Source: Voacanga thouarsii (lineage: Eukaryota > Streptophyta > Magnoliopsida > Gentianales > Apocynaceae). From it: a stretch of DNA of 64,000 nucleotides. Under the pieces are notes generated by a model. That model was not told the DNA's origin. It made no database searches and saw only the letters and a list, made by a program, of their open reading frames with translations. The stretch lies in NCBI GenBank assembly GCA_026120185.1, contig JANUWF010002273.1, positions 2,153,001 through 2,217,000 of the forward strand, read 5' to 3'. The position numbers and the translations under genes were made by a program. Shown piece by piece: positions 31,912 through 42,447 of the stretch; position 1 is the first letter of the stretch, and each line of letters begins with the position of its first letter.

Positions 31912-34759
31912 TATAACACCCCACTACTTATGTACTGCAAAAGGGGTTAGGATGTTGCCCCATCCTTAAGACAATGAGTCTTTATAACTTGGAAATAAAA
32001 AAAAAAGGAAATAATCTAAGATTAAAACTTATTACAGCCCAAACAATACTTGTACAAGTCTCAAAATAAATAAAAGATAACTAAAATCTCTCGAAAATAA
32101 AAATAATAAAAACAAATCTTCAAAACATAAGCCAACATAAAGAAATCAACATTCAAAGTAGGATCGACCTGAAAACATAACACAAAATAATGGTGAGAAA
32201 TATTTCCCAGTAAGTCCTCTGTGTGCCCACGACAATTTAAAAAAACCTTTCATGTATACATATTGTAAACAAATCACAATAAAAAGTTTGCAAGTCCAGT
32301 AATTCGTCTTTAAACAATGAGTGGTATTTTTTCTAGTTTTTGCAAAATAAAAATGTACAACTTGTAAAGAAACAACACACTCAAATAAAGTTGACCATGA
32401 AACCTTGTATCATAGTTATGGCCATGAAACCCTATATTATGACCGTGTACTGTGAAACCTTGCATCACAATACAAGTGGGTGATCGGCCCCAAGGTAAGA
32501 TTCTTCTCCATCTTTACACCTAAACTTACTAGATGTCCAACCCGAAAATAAATAGTCCACTTGAACTGTGTTGCTAGCACGTACCGGCCTAACCAACCAG
32601 AACTAGTGTCTTGTCCAAGCAGTATTCACCCCTCAGAGGTGGCCATCTACTGAGAGACTTACCTCAACCTTTTAGAGACTAGTCCTAGTAGTCTACCCTT
32701 ATTGAATACTCAATAGTATATTTGTCCCACTTGGAAAAAAGTAAAATCAATAAAGTGTTTTATATTTATCTTGATGATCGTTTTTAAGTTGAAGACGGCG
32801 TTTGATAATCAAAGAGTCTTGATTGTCTTAGGGAGCCCTTTGAGAGATCAACATTGAAAAGATTCGTTCATGGCTACCAACAAATTTGGCTAAGAGAGAG
32901 ATTGAGAAAAGAATAAGAAGAAAAGAAAATAAAAGAGAAGAAGGGAGAACATGAAATGATGTTTGGACTTGATTTTACCTTTTTGTGTTCTTCTTTACTT
33001 GAAAGAAAAATGCTTGTTTGATCCGAGTGTATGAAGAACTTTGATTGATTAGATGTTATAAAGTGTGCCAAAGGAGGAAATATTTTGTTCTCTAGTTGAT
33101 TTGAGGATTTTAGAGTGGTTTAGAGAGAAAATTAGAATAAGATGAAAGTGTTCTTGGATTGGTATTAGCCAAATGGCCTTGTTTGATGTGATGATTCGGT
33201 CTAGCTAGGAGCGAGGAAGTCTAAGAGTTATTCAAGTTTTGAATTTGAAAAATGGTTGAGGAATTAATGGAGATTCTTGAGGTAGATGATTGCTAATGGT
33301 GTTCTATCCTTCAAGGTTTCTAGCTCTACAATGGAGGTTCCTTTGGTTTGCTTATGTTATAGAAGAAAATTGGAGATTTTTTTAGCTTTAGTGCTGCTTG
33401 AAAATGGCTTGTGAAGGTGAGCAGAATTTTTGGTTTATTTGGTGGAATTGGTTGCTAGATTGATTTAATTTTCAAACTCAAAATATTTTGAATGGAAAGA
33501 AGTTAGAAGAAGTTTGAGGTGCTTTAATAGAGTTTGATGGCTATGGTTGAAGGAAGAAAGAATATTCAGCTATTATACTATGGGGTGGCCGAAAATAGTG
33601 AAGTAACAATGGTGAAGAAGAGCTTGCTATAAGAGGCTAAAATGACTGAGTAAAATTCTGGTTATCTTAGCAAAAATAAGTGATAAAATCATGGGTGGTT
33701 GTTAGCAAAATTCAAAGTGTTTTGAATTAATTTTGCAGCAACAAAGTAGGAGTCTCTCAAGGTCCTTTAATCGAGTTTTTCCAGCTAACAACTTGATGAA
33801 GAACAAGAATCATTGAAAAGTTAGTTCTTGGTGTTGAATGTTTAAAGGTTTCTTGGTTAAATGATCTTCAAGCTTGCTGGAATTTTTTTCTAGTTTGCAA
33901 AGGCTAAGTGAAATCCGAAATTCACCATGAATTTTCCAGCTTGCTCACAAAAAGAGTGTTTGTTTTGCAAAGAAAGAAATGGTACTAAGTTGCCTAATTT
34001 TGAGATTAACTAAGGAAGAAGACTAAAAAGATTTTAAGCTTTTCACTAAAACAAGAATTAAAAAAAAAATGAAGTTTTCCTAGGAGAGAAAGTTGGTGAT
34101 TTAATTTTTGAAAATCATTTTTTTTTTCTATCTCTCCTATTTCCTTCCAAGATTTCGGCCAAGTGGTTCCCAAAAAGCTGGATTTTTTTTTTTAAATTCC
34201 AAGACTATAATAATTTATAACATTTTATAATAAAATAAAAAGAATTCAAGAAATAAAATATTTTTTAAATTCAAATATGCTAAGACATGGATTGCTAAAA
34301 TAATGGAGAATAAAATACCTCTAAATTTTCTTTAGAACAAGATCACGTGGTAATAAAATTACTATTGTGATTGCTCAAGACAACATTCCTTAATTTATGG
34401 AATGCAAAAAAATAAAATTCAAATATTAGTAGGATAATAAAAAATAATTCTTAGTTGATTGGATTTAAACTCAAGACCTTAAGAATTAATCACAAAGCTC
34501 TATCTACTTAACCACATTAATTCTTGTTTTTTTCCAACATAATTCTTTTCCCTTCCAAATCCTAAGCTTCTCTATCTCTCTTCTCTAAGCAAAATTCTAT
34601 AATTGTTCCTAACACTCATTAAACATAAATAAATCATATAAACCATATATAACAATTCTAAAACATACAAATTCATCCAAAAAATTTATATTCATGCAAT
34701 ATGCCATGAAATGCAATCCATCCCTCTATTTCTAGAGTAGGCGTAGGTGGGATTTTACA
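31912..34759 (-). repeat. Gypsy LTR B (5' LTR of E5, also 3' LTR of E6)
   Basis: The minus strand starts TGTAAAATCCCACC at 34,759 and ends …GGGGTGTTATA at 31,912. Uniquely it has a primer site on its left and a polypurine tract plus integrase tail on its right, so it serves as an LTR to internal regions on both sides. Its first part resembles the E4 LTR (TGTAAAAYCCYACCT and a GTTAAGTRGWTAKAGCTTTG block). A later part (CACAGAGGAYTTACTG) resembles LTR A and is not seen in E4. Confidence 0.75.
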
Positions 34760-34772
34760 TCCTCTCATCTTT
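34760..34772 (-). other. E6 polypurine tract
   Basis: Minus strand AAAGATGAGAGGA immediately precedes the TGTAAAA start of LTR B. Confidence 0.7.
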
Positions 34773-35335
34773 AGAAGAATTTCGTCCCGAAATTCAGTAT
34801 GTACCTTTATATCAAGTCGAGATATTTTCGCTTCATCCATTCCTCTATTTCTCACGTGGCATCTTATGTGCCGTGATGCTCTCATAGAACCTTCACCATT
34901 GGTATTTACTTATTTCGATGAGTTTTGATACTTCAGTCTAGAATCTTAACCGGTTTCTCTATGTAACTTAAATTAGGTTGTAATAGTAAAGGCTCGTCGT
35001 TCAGGACATGTCCCGGGTCAGGATTATACTTTTTCAGTTGAGATACATGGAATACATCATGTATTCCTGTCAATATATCTGGCAAATCCAATCCATAAGC
35101 AACAAACCCAATTCTCTCAATGATTGGAAATGGTCCCAAATATCTTGAACTCAACTTTTCCCCTTTTGGAAGCTTCAAAATCCCTCTACTAGAAGTCAAC
35201 TTCAAAAATACACAGTCCCCTACTTGGAATTTCAACTCTCTCCACCTATTGTTTGCATAGCTCTTCTATTAACTCTAAGCTGCCTTCAATCTTTCTCTTA
35301 TTGCTTTCACCTCTGTAGATAATAAATTTCAAGTC
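34773..35335 (-). pseudogene. pol: E6 integrase tail with chromodomain (fragment)
   Basis: The 34,933-35,235 frame reads LPKGEKLSSRYLGPFPIIER, LDLPDILTGIHDVFHVSQLK and PVKILD. A chromodomain-like block follows in an adjacent frame (EIEEWMKRKYL). Homology to the integrase tails of E4 and E5 runs back to about 35,320 (AIRERLKAA). There it is cut, coincident with a TG dinucleotide at 35,336 that may be the edge of the Tat-type element E7. The rest of E6 is not in the window to the left and may lie beyond the right edge. Confidence 0.8.
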
Positions 35336-36598
35336 TGTAAATAAGACAAGAAAAATATCAAAAAATATAAAATATTTAGTAAATATGAAAAGTGATTACA
35401 AATCTCCGAAGAAGTCCTAAATTGCAAGATGAGTACTCCAACTTTTCTCTTTTTGAAAAACATTGATTCGAGGGATGAAGAGCTTGATCTCAGATCGAAT
35501 GGAATTTGATGATGAACACTTGATTGCCAAGCCTTCGAGACTTGTTTAATGCAGAGCAAGATAAATGATAAAGATTCTTAACCTTGATTTGATGAAGATT
35601 CTGAACTTTGAATTTGATAAAGCTTGAATGCTTGAGCTTGTTGAAACTTGAGATGCCTCTTGTTTAATAAAGCTTGATTGAAGTTGGAGATGCCTCTTGT
35701 TTGTTGAAACTCTTGGTATGCCTCTTGTTTATTGAAGCTTGATTGAAGTTGGAGATGCCTTTTGTTTGTTGAAGCTCTTGGGATGCCTTTATTGTTAATG
35801 CTTTAGGATGCCTTGAATCCTTGAGGGAAGACCCTAGTTATAGGCCCAAATTCCCTTGACTTTAGCATAAATAGTCGATGTGGAATTTTTAAGAAGCCTC
35901 CTAACAAACCCTAATGGACTTGGGTTGGGCTTAATTTATGTTTTAACCCAATTTCATTTAATCCACATCATATTTGAGTTATGAGCTTCTCAAAAAGTCT
36001 AACTTAGGGCATAGCCCAATTCTATTTAATCCATAATATGTTGGATTTAATATAAAATGGATATTTAACAATAGCCTAATTTAATATACTTTTAATAATA
36101 GCCCAACTATATTAATATAAGAATAATTATGTTTATTCATGGATTTATTTTACTTATCCAAGACTAAAATATTTAATATTCTTTTACTCTTGATCAAATA
36201 AAATATATTTTCTCCAAAATTCTTTATCTACAAATGCCCCCACTTCAAGACTTGAGTAAAAATGCTTTGTCAAAAGAATTTAGAAACAAGGCTTGAAGTA
36301 TTTAAAAATAATATTAATTTCTCAATTTGATTAGAAATTAATATAGGAGCCTTTTTCAAATCCTTCATAAAATAGGATTATTTTTCTAAGACACCAATCA
36401 AATTTTTTAGATTTACCAAATCTAATTCAAGATATTCAAAGTAAGAATTAGAAGTCATATAGGATTTGGAACAAACATCCCATGGCATCTATAAAAAGGC
36501 TTGTATCTTCATTAATTTTCCACACAACTTAAAGAAATCTTCATTTTCTTTAATTGAACAACCCTATAATTTCAACATTCACGGCGGACACTAGTGCA
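35336..36598 (-). repeat. Candidate LTR of Tat-type element E7
   Basis: The segment starts with TG at 35,336, exactly where gypsy E6 homology stops, and ends with CA at 36,598. It is followed by TCCTCTTCTGAG, whose complement is a plausible polypurine tract, as for a minus-strand 3' LTR. It contains a ~68-bp tandem repeat (two copies from about 35,663, with GCTTGATTGAAGTTGGAGAT). The partner LTR is outside the window, so this is tentative. Confidence 0.35.
35663..35800. repeat. ~68-bp tandem repeat
   Basis: AAGCTTGATTGAAGTTGGAG with its downstream GATGCCTYTTGTTTGTTGAA block occurs twice in tandem (about 35,666 and 35,735), with partial extra copies of GATGCCT(C/T)TTGTT before and after. Confidence 0.75.
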
Positions 36599-36610
36599 TC
36601 CTCTTCTGAG
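36488..36610 (+). promoter_or_regulatory. Promoter-like region for the plus-strand PMD gene
   Basis: CTATAAAAAGGC at about 36,490 is a good plant TATA box on the plus strand, followed 30-40 bp later by a CA-rich leader. A GAGTAAGTT at 36,606 and TTTGCAGGTT at 37,001 would fit a first intron's donor and acceptor. It lies upstream, in the same orientation, of the plant mobile domain gene. Confidence 0.35.
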
Positions 36611-37007
36611 TAAGTTTTTTTTTTTTTTTTTCATGCCATGCCTTCAGTTGGTTTCTTTTCATTCGTTTTTGCAATTTCGCAACTTGCTCGCGTGCAAAAT
36701 CCCAATTCCATGGAATCTGCCAACATATCATTTCCTTCACTTAAATTTAGAATATTGTTATATGCCATATGTGTTAGTCATGCATGAGATAATTTTTCTT
36801 TCCTTTCTACATATCATGCATGCTGGAGTCCATCGTGTAATGTACATGGCAATTTCGAGAAGTCAACCATGTAAACTCTTTTTTTTTTTTTTAGTTGGTC
36901 CAATTATTGGATGCCCATATGATGTTCTGAATGTCCTTCAAGCTTGGTCTTTTCTTTCTTTTTTTTTTCTATTCACGTGAAATCTCAATTCCTTAAATTT
37001 TTTGCAG

Positions 37008-37020
37008 GTTGGACAATCTA
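37008..37020 (+). pseudogene. PMD gene segment, left of the E4 insertion
   Basis: After a splice-acceptor-like TTTGCAG at 37,001-37,007 the sequence GTTGGACAATCTA runs into E4. It resumes at 49,703 (ATCTGCTTGCC), showing that E4 inserted into this locus. Confidence 0.4.
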
Positions 37021-40000
37021 TGTAAAACCCTACCTAAACCTACCCTAGAGTAGGGGAAATGGGATGCATATCATGTCATCATGCATAAAATATATCTCTC
37101 AAATGATTTTTGTGTGCCTTAGAATTGTGGTTTATAGGTTATATAATTTATTTGTGCTTGTTGAGTAGAAAAGGTAAAAAGGTAATTTTGCTTCAAGTCG
37201 AAATAGGAAGATGGCTTGAGGTTTAGAAAAGAAAAATATTTGATTGAGAAAATAAGAATAAGAGTTAATGTAGTTAAGTGGTTATAGCTTTGTGAATTAA
37301 TCTCTAAGATCTTGAGTTCAAATCCCATCACTTGAGTTTTATTCATATTTATCCTAACCCATGTTTGAATTTTCTTTTTCTTACATTTCATAAAATTAGA
37401 AATGTTGTCTTAAGGAAGACACAATGGTAATGTCTTGACCATGTGGTCTTGTCCTAAAGAGAATTTTAGAAGAATTTTTGTTTTCATTATTTTTGCAAGC
37501 CTTGTCCTAACCTCTTTGAATTTAAACTATTCCTAAATCCTTAATTCATTTTTATATCCATAAAATTTTGGGATAATCCCTTCCTAGGAATTTAAAAAAT
37601 CCCAACTCTTGTGGGACAGGGGTAGCTGAAAATGGGGAGGAAAAATAGGAGGAAGGTTCCATCAAATCATCATAGCTATTCCTTCAAAACTCCATCTTCT
37701 TCTTGTTCATGTTTTGGTTAAAAATCTGGAAAATTTTCCAGATTTCCTTCAAAACTGTTTTTGAAAAATTGTAGCAAGCCTCCTTACCCAATTCTTGCAA
37801 GAAACCAATCATCTTATGTGAGGATGAAGGCTGGATTTCCTTGAATTTTTGCAGCTTCACAGATAATGCCAAACCAGAATTTTTTTTCAGCAAACTAGCA
37901 ACATCAAACATGAACTTGAAGCCATCCGTTAGAGCATATGAACAGTTGGAACTTTCTCTATTCTCCTTTGAGATGAAGGCTGGAAAACCACCATTAATGG
38001 ACCTTCAAACATCCTTAAAATTCAGATACAAAATCGCTCCAAAGTGAACCGAAAATTCTGCACCAAAACCACTTAAATTCTTAGTGTACTAACAAATAGT
38101 CATATTTGATCATTTTAAATATTCCATTTATCATCATATAGAAATATTGACTATAAGAATAATATTGTAAGTGCAATGTCTTAGACCTACAGGTATAATG
38201 ACGAAAATACCCATCTACATAACATCTATCATTGAGATAGGAAAATGTACTAAAACTTTCTCCAGCTTCAGTTCCAGAAATTTTTGTCCAGCTTTGCTTC
38301 TTCATGCTAAGGCCGAAATTCTTCAGCCAACTTCACCAAATTTCAGCCCTTGTACAGCCATGAACTGAACTCTTGGCTTCCCCACCAACCTTGAATAATA
38401 GGACTCCATTATCATACCTCAAAATGCTCCTATCTTCACTCTATCCAAACTTGTTCAAACTTCAAATTAAAATTCCAGATTTTGTTCCATTAAAACACTC
38501 ATTTAGCTAGTTGATAAAACCAGAAAATCCTTTGCCATTCCATAGCTAATTTTGACCAGCCTAACCCTGAAACAACTCTTTATTCTTTAGTTAAAACATA
38601 GCTAGTTTAGCCATGCACTATTGAAGGACAAGAAACCTTCCAAGAGCAAACACCATTACCCAATCCTATACCTCAAACAACTTCACTTTTTTCTCAATTT
38701 GAATTTTGAAAAATCTGAAATTCTTTCTCTCATTCTTGGATAACCGAAAGCTCCCCCTAGGCTAAGCCATTCAGCCATCACTCACACTAGCACACACGAA
38801 ATTCCTTTCCTCTCAAACTCTCTCAAAAAACACCAAGAATACTAAGAACACACACTTCACATCTTCAAGCCTAAATCACTTCTAAACACCTTCAATCACT
38901 CTCAAACACAGTAACCTATTAGTATTCAACCTATATTTTTCAATAGTGCACTTTATAACATCAAAACACACAAAGTTGAACATTCGAACTGATCAAACCA
39001 CCCTTTTTTGTTGAAGATTTGAAGAACACCAAAAAACCATCAAGCACTCAAGAATCTCCACTAAGAAAGGCGCAACCTTCATCATATGTTCATCAAATCA
39101 AGCAGGGTTAGGTTGACATGAACTACCTTGGAAGACTTTTTGTACCCAAGAAGAGTAGAAGATCAGGTAAGTTCCTACATAAAACTGTTTAAAGACCAAA
39201 GTTATCTTGGCAAGTTAAGCTTAATGTACACGAGCATTTGTACTGTAAATGCAAGTAGGGACAATTTTCATTTCCTTTTCAGTCAAGCAAACCATTTAAA
39301 ATTCAACAAGCAATTTCATACAAAATTCCAAACTTTTTCTAAAAACCTAACTTTGATAAGAATTTTGAAAACCATAATTGTTATTTTAAAGAGAATCAAT
39401 GTATGATCTTTCTTTTCTCAAGTGGGACGAATACAACGTTGAGTACTCAATAAGGGTAGACTACTAGGACTAGTCTTGGAAGGATTAGGTTAAGTCTCTC
39501 AATAGATGGCCACCACTGAGGGGTAAGTCATTCTCGGATAGGATACCAGTCCTATAGGTCATACCGGTCCGAGCTAGCAAGTTCAGTCAAGTGGACTGTG
39601 TGTTTTTGGAATTGATAACCGATAAGTTTGGGTGACACAAAGGAGTATCTCACCCAGTAGGCCGTACACCTACCTTGTGTCAGTATGCACAAAGTGTGGC
39701 ATCCTAAATGTTATTTTATCATGGTGCATAAAGTGTGGTGCCATGACTACCTCTTTTGAGTAGTTGTATTTATTGTATACATGTATGATTTGAAAGGAAA
39801 ACACCACTCTTTATTTGTGAAATTTAATTGAGGCTTGCCAGTACTTTCTTTTATGAAAATTTCTTAATTTGCATACATAACTGTTTTACCTGAAATACTC
39901 AAAGCACACATGGCTTTCTGAGATTTATGTCTTACCAGCTTTTATGCCATGTTTCAGTTCAGTCCTACTGTGAAGATTATTAAGTAGAGATTACCTATGT

Positions 40001-40220
40001 TTTAAGGATTTATTTCTTTCTGATGTATTTTATTTGAGAGACTTTAGTAGACATTTATTTATTTTTTGGAACTTGTTCATGTATTGCTTGGATTGTAATA
40101 AGTTTAATTTTGAATTATTTCATTCATTTCTTTTGTGAGTCCTAGTTATAAAGACCCCTTGTCCTATAGATGAGGCGACATCCCCTGCCCTAATAGGGGC
40201 ATAGGTAGTGGGATGTTACA
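37021..40220 (+). repeat. E4 5' LTR
   Basis: Starts TGTAAAACCC and ends GGGATGTTACA, followed by AG and the primer site. It aligns along its whole length to 46,657-49,702, except for a ~180-bp block at about 38,083-38,262 that is absent from the 3' LTR. Scattered substitutions indicate an old insertion. Confidence 0.93.
38083..38262 (-). repeat. Copia LTR fragment inside the E4 5' LTR
   Basis: This ~180-bp block has no counterpart in the E4 3' LTR. It matches the E2 copia LTR at about 18,832-18,990 (shared AAGAATAATATTRTAAGT, GACCTAYAGGTATAATGA and ATCATTGAGATAG-type blocks, in order). It also matches, in opposite orientation, the E3 LTR near 58,450-58,600. TGTACTAA occurs at both edges. Confidence 0.8.
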
Positions 40221-40222
40221 AG

Positions 40223-40234
40223 TGGTATCAGAGA
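40223..40234 (+). promoter_or_regulatory. E4 primer-binding site (tRNA-iMet)
   Basis: TGGTATCAGAGA two bases after the LTR end, complementary to initiator tRNA-Met. Confidence 0.87.
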
Positions 40235-40320
40235 CAAGGTTTAGGCAATTGTTGATAGTATTTGCTTTATTTCATTAAGATTAAGCTCTTTTGACTAATC
40301 TGGATTGTTTATGTTGTAGG

Positions 40321-40800
40321 ATGGTTAGAATAATTAGAACCACAAGGAAGGGGTAGCAATGGCATTCACCAATCCCTATCAACCCGAAAGACTTACTAGT
40401 GTCACAACCTGCACCACAACCTACACCCCAACTAGTCATACCTTTGGACGTAAGCAGTGATGATAAGGTTCAGATTATTGAGCCACCTCCTAAACCTGTA
40501 ATAGACTTAGTTACTGATGGTGAGAATGAGAATATTGACATGGAGTATGTCCCAAACCTACCTAGCCTCGTGATTGACTTGACTACTGATAGTGATAACC
40601 CGGGAGAGATAGACTATGAATCTCCACCTAGACCATTTTTTGTACCCCCACCCAACCATGTGGAAAATGGAGAGAGTTCTAGAAGACCCGGGAAGGAGCT
40701 AATGGACCATGGGTTTCTGAATGGTGCAGGGATAGACTTTTCTAGGAATACCGGAGAATGGTTGTATGATGCTGACACCGAGGATTCTGATGAGAATTAG
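40321..40800 (+). pseudogene. ORF0 of E4: SIM-motif accessory protein
   Basis: The start at 40,321 (MVRIIRTTRKG) is chosen because E5 ORF0 begins with the same MVR after the same TGTTGTA sequence. One TAG at 40,354 breaks it, after which 133 residues from 40,399 are open. Parts: QPAPQPTPQ; KVQIIEPPP; PVIDLVTDGENE; MEYVPNLP; LVIDLTTDSDN; GEIDY; PPNHVE; ESSRRPGK; acidic end DTEDSDEN. The two VIDL motifs followed by acidic/Ser residues match the SUMO-interacting motif pattern. No zinc knuckle, catalytic motif or membrane segment is visible. About 83 of ~131 aligned residues match E5 by hand count. Function is unknown. Confidence 0.75.
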
Positions 40801-41065
40801 GGGATAAGTTTTGCTATGCTTAGGAAGTTGTTATTTATTGCTTTCAATAAACTCCTGTGCTAGGGGTTCATTTATGTTTAATGTTTTATTTCAAAATTTA
40901 TGCAAATAAGAGTACCTAGGTGTACTTTAATCTTGAAAAATGCAATTCTTTATGCAAAGCTTGCATCTAATTTGCTTTTGTTTAAATCTAAATGTGAATG
41001 CGTGTTCAATTTAAATATTTTAAACTTTGATGCATAAACTCATTATCTGGGGGCGATGATTTAGA
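40801..41065 (+). other. E4 spacer between ORF0 and gag
   Basis: Non-coding, 265 bp, AT-rich, alignable with the E5 spacer. It ends GGGGGCGATGATTTAGA directly before the gag start. Confidence 0.65.
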
Positions 41066-42200
41066 ATAGCACCAAAGTGCCGTGCAACAGCATCTAGCAG
41101 AAGGGTTCCTGAGGCAGAACCCATGACTCCGGAGTTTGATGCAACTCAGTTATCATTTCCAAATGGGGGAAATGAGAATGAACTGGAGCAGGAAGTAGGA
41201 TTTGAAGAACCTACCAGTGTGACCATGGGGCAAGCATTCTGCAAAATGATGGAGATTCTGCAAACCTTATCTGAATGAAGGAACCTGAAGGGAGAAGATG
41301 AAGTGTTGGAGAGGTTTCTAAAGTTTCAACCTCCCACTTTCTTAAGAGAAGCCGAGCAAGACCAAAAAGTGGAGCAGATGGAGGACATCTTTGCCACACT
41401 CCAATACACAAAAAGCAAATGGTTAAATTTACTGCGTTCAGGCTGAAAAGCCCATCTTAGGCATGGTGGCAATGGGTCTAAGATGATTGGGAAATGATAG
41501 ATCAAGACTGGATATGGGCTAACTTTGTGGAAGCATTCAAAGCAGAATATATCCCTTAGTGGATGGTGAAAAAAATGGAGAATGAGTTCCAAAATCTGAA
41601 GCAGGAGAGCATGGCCATGGCTCAGTATACTACTCATTTTACCCAATTGTCAAAGTACTACAAGAGACTAGTAGATACCGAGTAGAACCGAACGAGGCAA
41701 TTTGTTAAAGGATTAAGGAAGGAATTGAGAAGGGCTTTAGCACCTTCTCCATCGACGACTTATTTGGGGACGGTAGACGCGGCAATCCAGACTGAGAACG
41801 AGGATCAAAGTAGGATGGTACCAAAACTATTCTTGCCACTACGACAACCATCGAGACCCTTCCAGAAGTAGCAAACTAATAAGTAACCTGCCATCCAGCA
41901 ATGGTAGAACCGGGGAAAGTAAGCACGAACAATACCAGCTGGTCCTGCACAAAATCTCCCGTCATGCTGACACTGCGGGAAGAAGGGTCATGTAGAGAAG
42001 AACTGTTGGTCTAAGAGAGCTGAGTGAAAATGCTACAATTGTGGAGTTTCGACGCACCTGTGCAATGCCTGCCCAAAACTTTTCCAAATCGAGTAAGGGA
42101 ACCCAGCTCAAATCGCTTGAGCCAATCGAGCTAATACTATAGAAGCCTCTAGAAATGGAACTCAGAAGCCACAAGTGCAAGTGAAAGTTTTTGCTTTTAA
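41066..42200 (+). pseudogene. gag: E4 Gag
   Basis: The start codon position reads ATA (41,066) where E5 has ATG, followed by the homologous APKCRATASSRR. The Gag core is visible in two frames: GEDEVLERFLKFQPPTFL, QMEDIFATLQYT, QDWIWANFVEAFKAEYIP, MAQYTTHFTQLSKYYKRLV and TRQFVKGLRKELRRALA. Two CX2CX4HX4C knuckles follow at about 41,965-42,075 (HCGKKGHVEKNC, whose first Cys codon is followed by a stop, and CYNCGVSTHLCNAC). Multiple nonsense codons and at least one frameshift are present. Confidence 0.87.
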
Positions 42201-42447
42201 CTGAGAAGAAGTTGGAATGGATGCAGTGGTGGTGGAAGGTACATTTACTATCTAAGGTCGTTCCGTTAATGCATTGATAAACCCTGGATCTACCCATTCC
42301 TATTTAAACAAGAATTGTGCATATCATTTCGGTTGGGATAGAGTAGAACTACCTTTTACCATGTTGGTGAGTACGCCCTTAGTAAAAATGGTGCAAGCAG
42401 ATTGGTATGTGCAGAATTGTAAGATTGAAGTGGGGAAAGAAAGTTTG
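42201..42447 (+). pseudogene. pol: E4 protease, N-terminal part
   Basis: A GRSVNALINPGSTHSYLNKN segment is the chromovirus protease active site. The catalytic Asp of the usual LIDPGSTHS is Asn here (AAC for GAC, a G-to-A change). The reading frame proceeds to KIEVGKESL and is then interrupted by the copia solo LTR. The last ~9 residues of the apparent ORF (to 42,471) are encoded by the LTR. Confidence 0.87.

Larger units (their letters stand above)
22930..34759 (-). mobile_element. Chromodomain-type Ty3/gypsy retrotransposon E5
   Basis: Order on the minus strand: LTR B (34,759-31,912), primer site (31,893-31,909), ORF0 (30,927-30,439), gag (from 30,171), protease, RT remnant, RNase H, integrase, chromodomain-like tail (about 26,300) and LTR A. 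RT before integrase plus the integrase tail identifies a chromovirus of Ty3/gypsy, probably Tekay/Del-like by its long LTRs. The two flanking LTRs are not a normal matched pair and no target duplication was found, so the assembly may be a recombination product. A hAT MITE sits between primer site and ORF0. Confidence 0.75.

Noticed and set aside
34441..34540. tRNA-like sequence in LTR B and the E4 LTRs (TTGAGTTTAAATCC / TTGAGTTCAAATCCC)
   Set aside because: The GTTCAAATC-type box B element occurs in LTRs of this family, but no cloverleaf with acceptor stem can be formed nearby; treated as LTR sequence.
41326..41646. 106-residue minus-strand ORF inside E4 gag
   Set aside because: Antisense shadow of gag.
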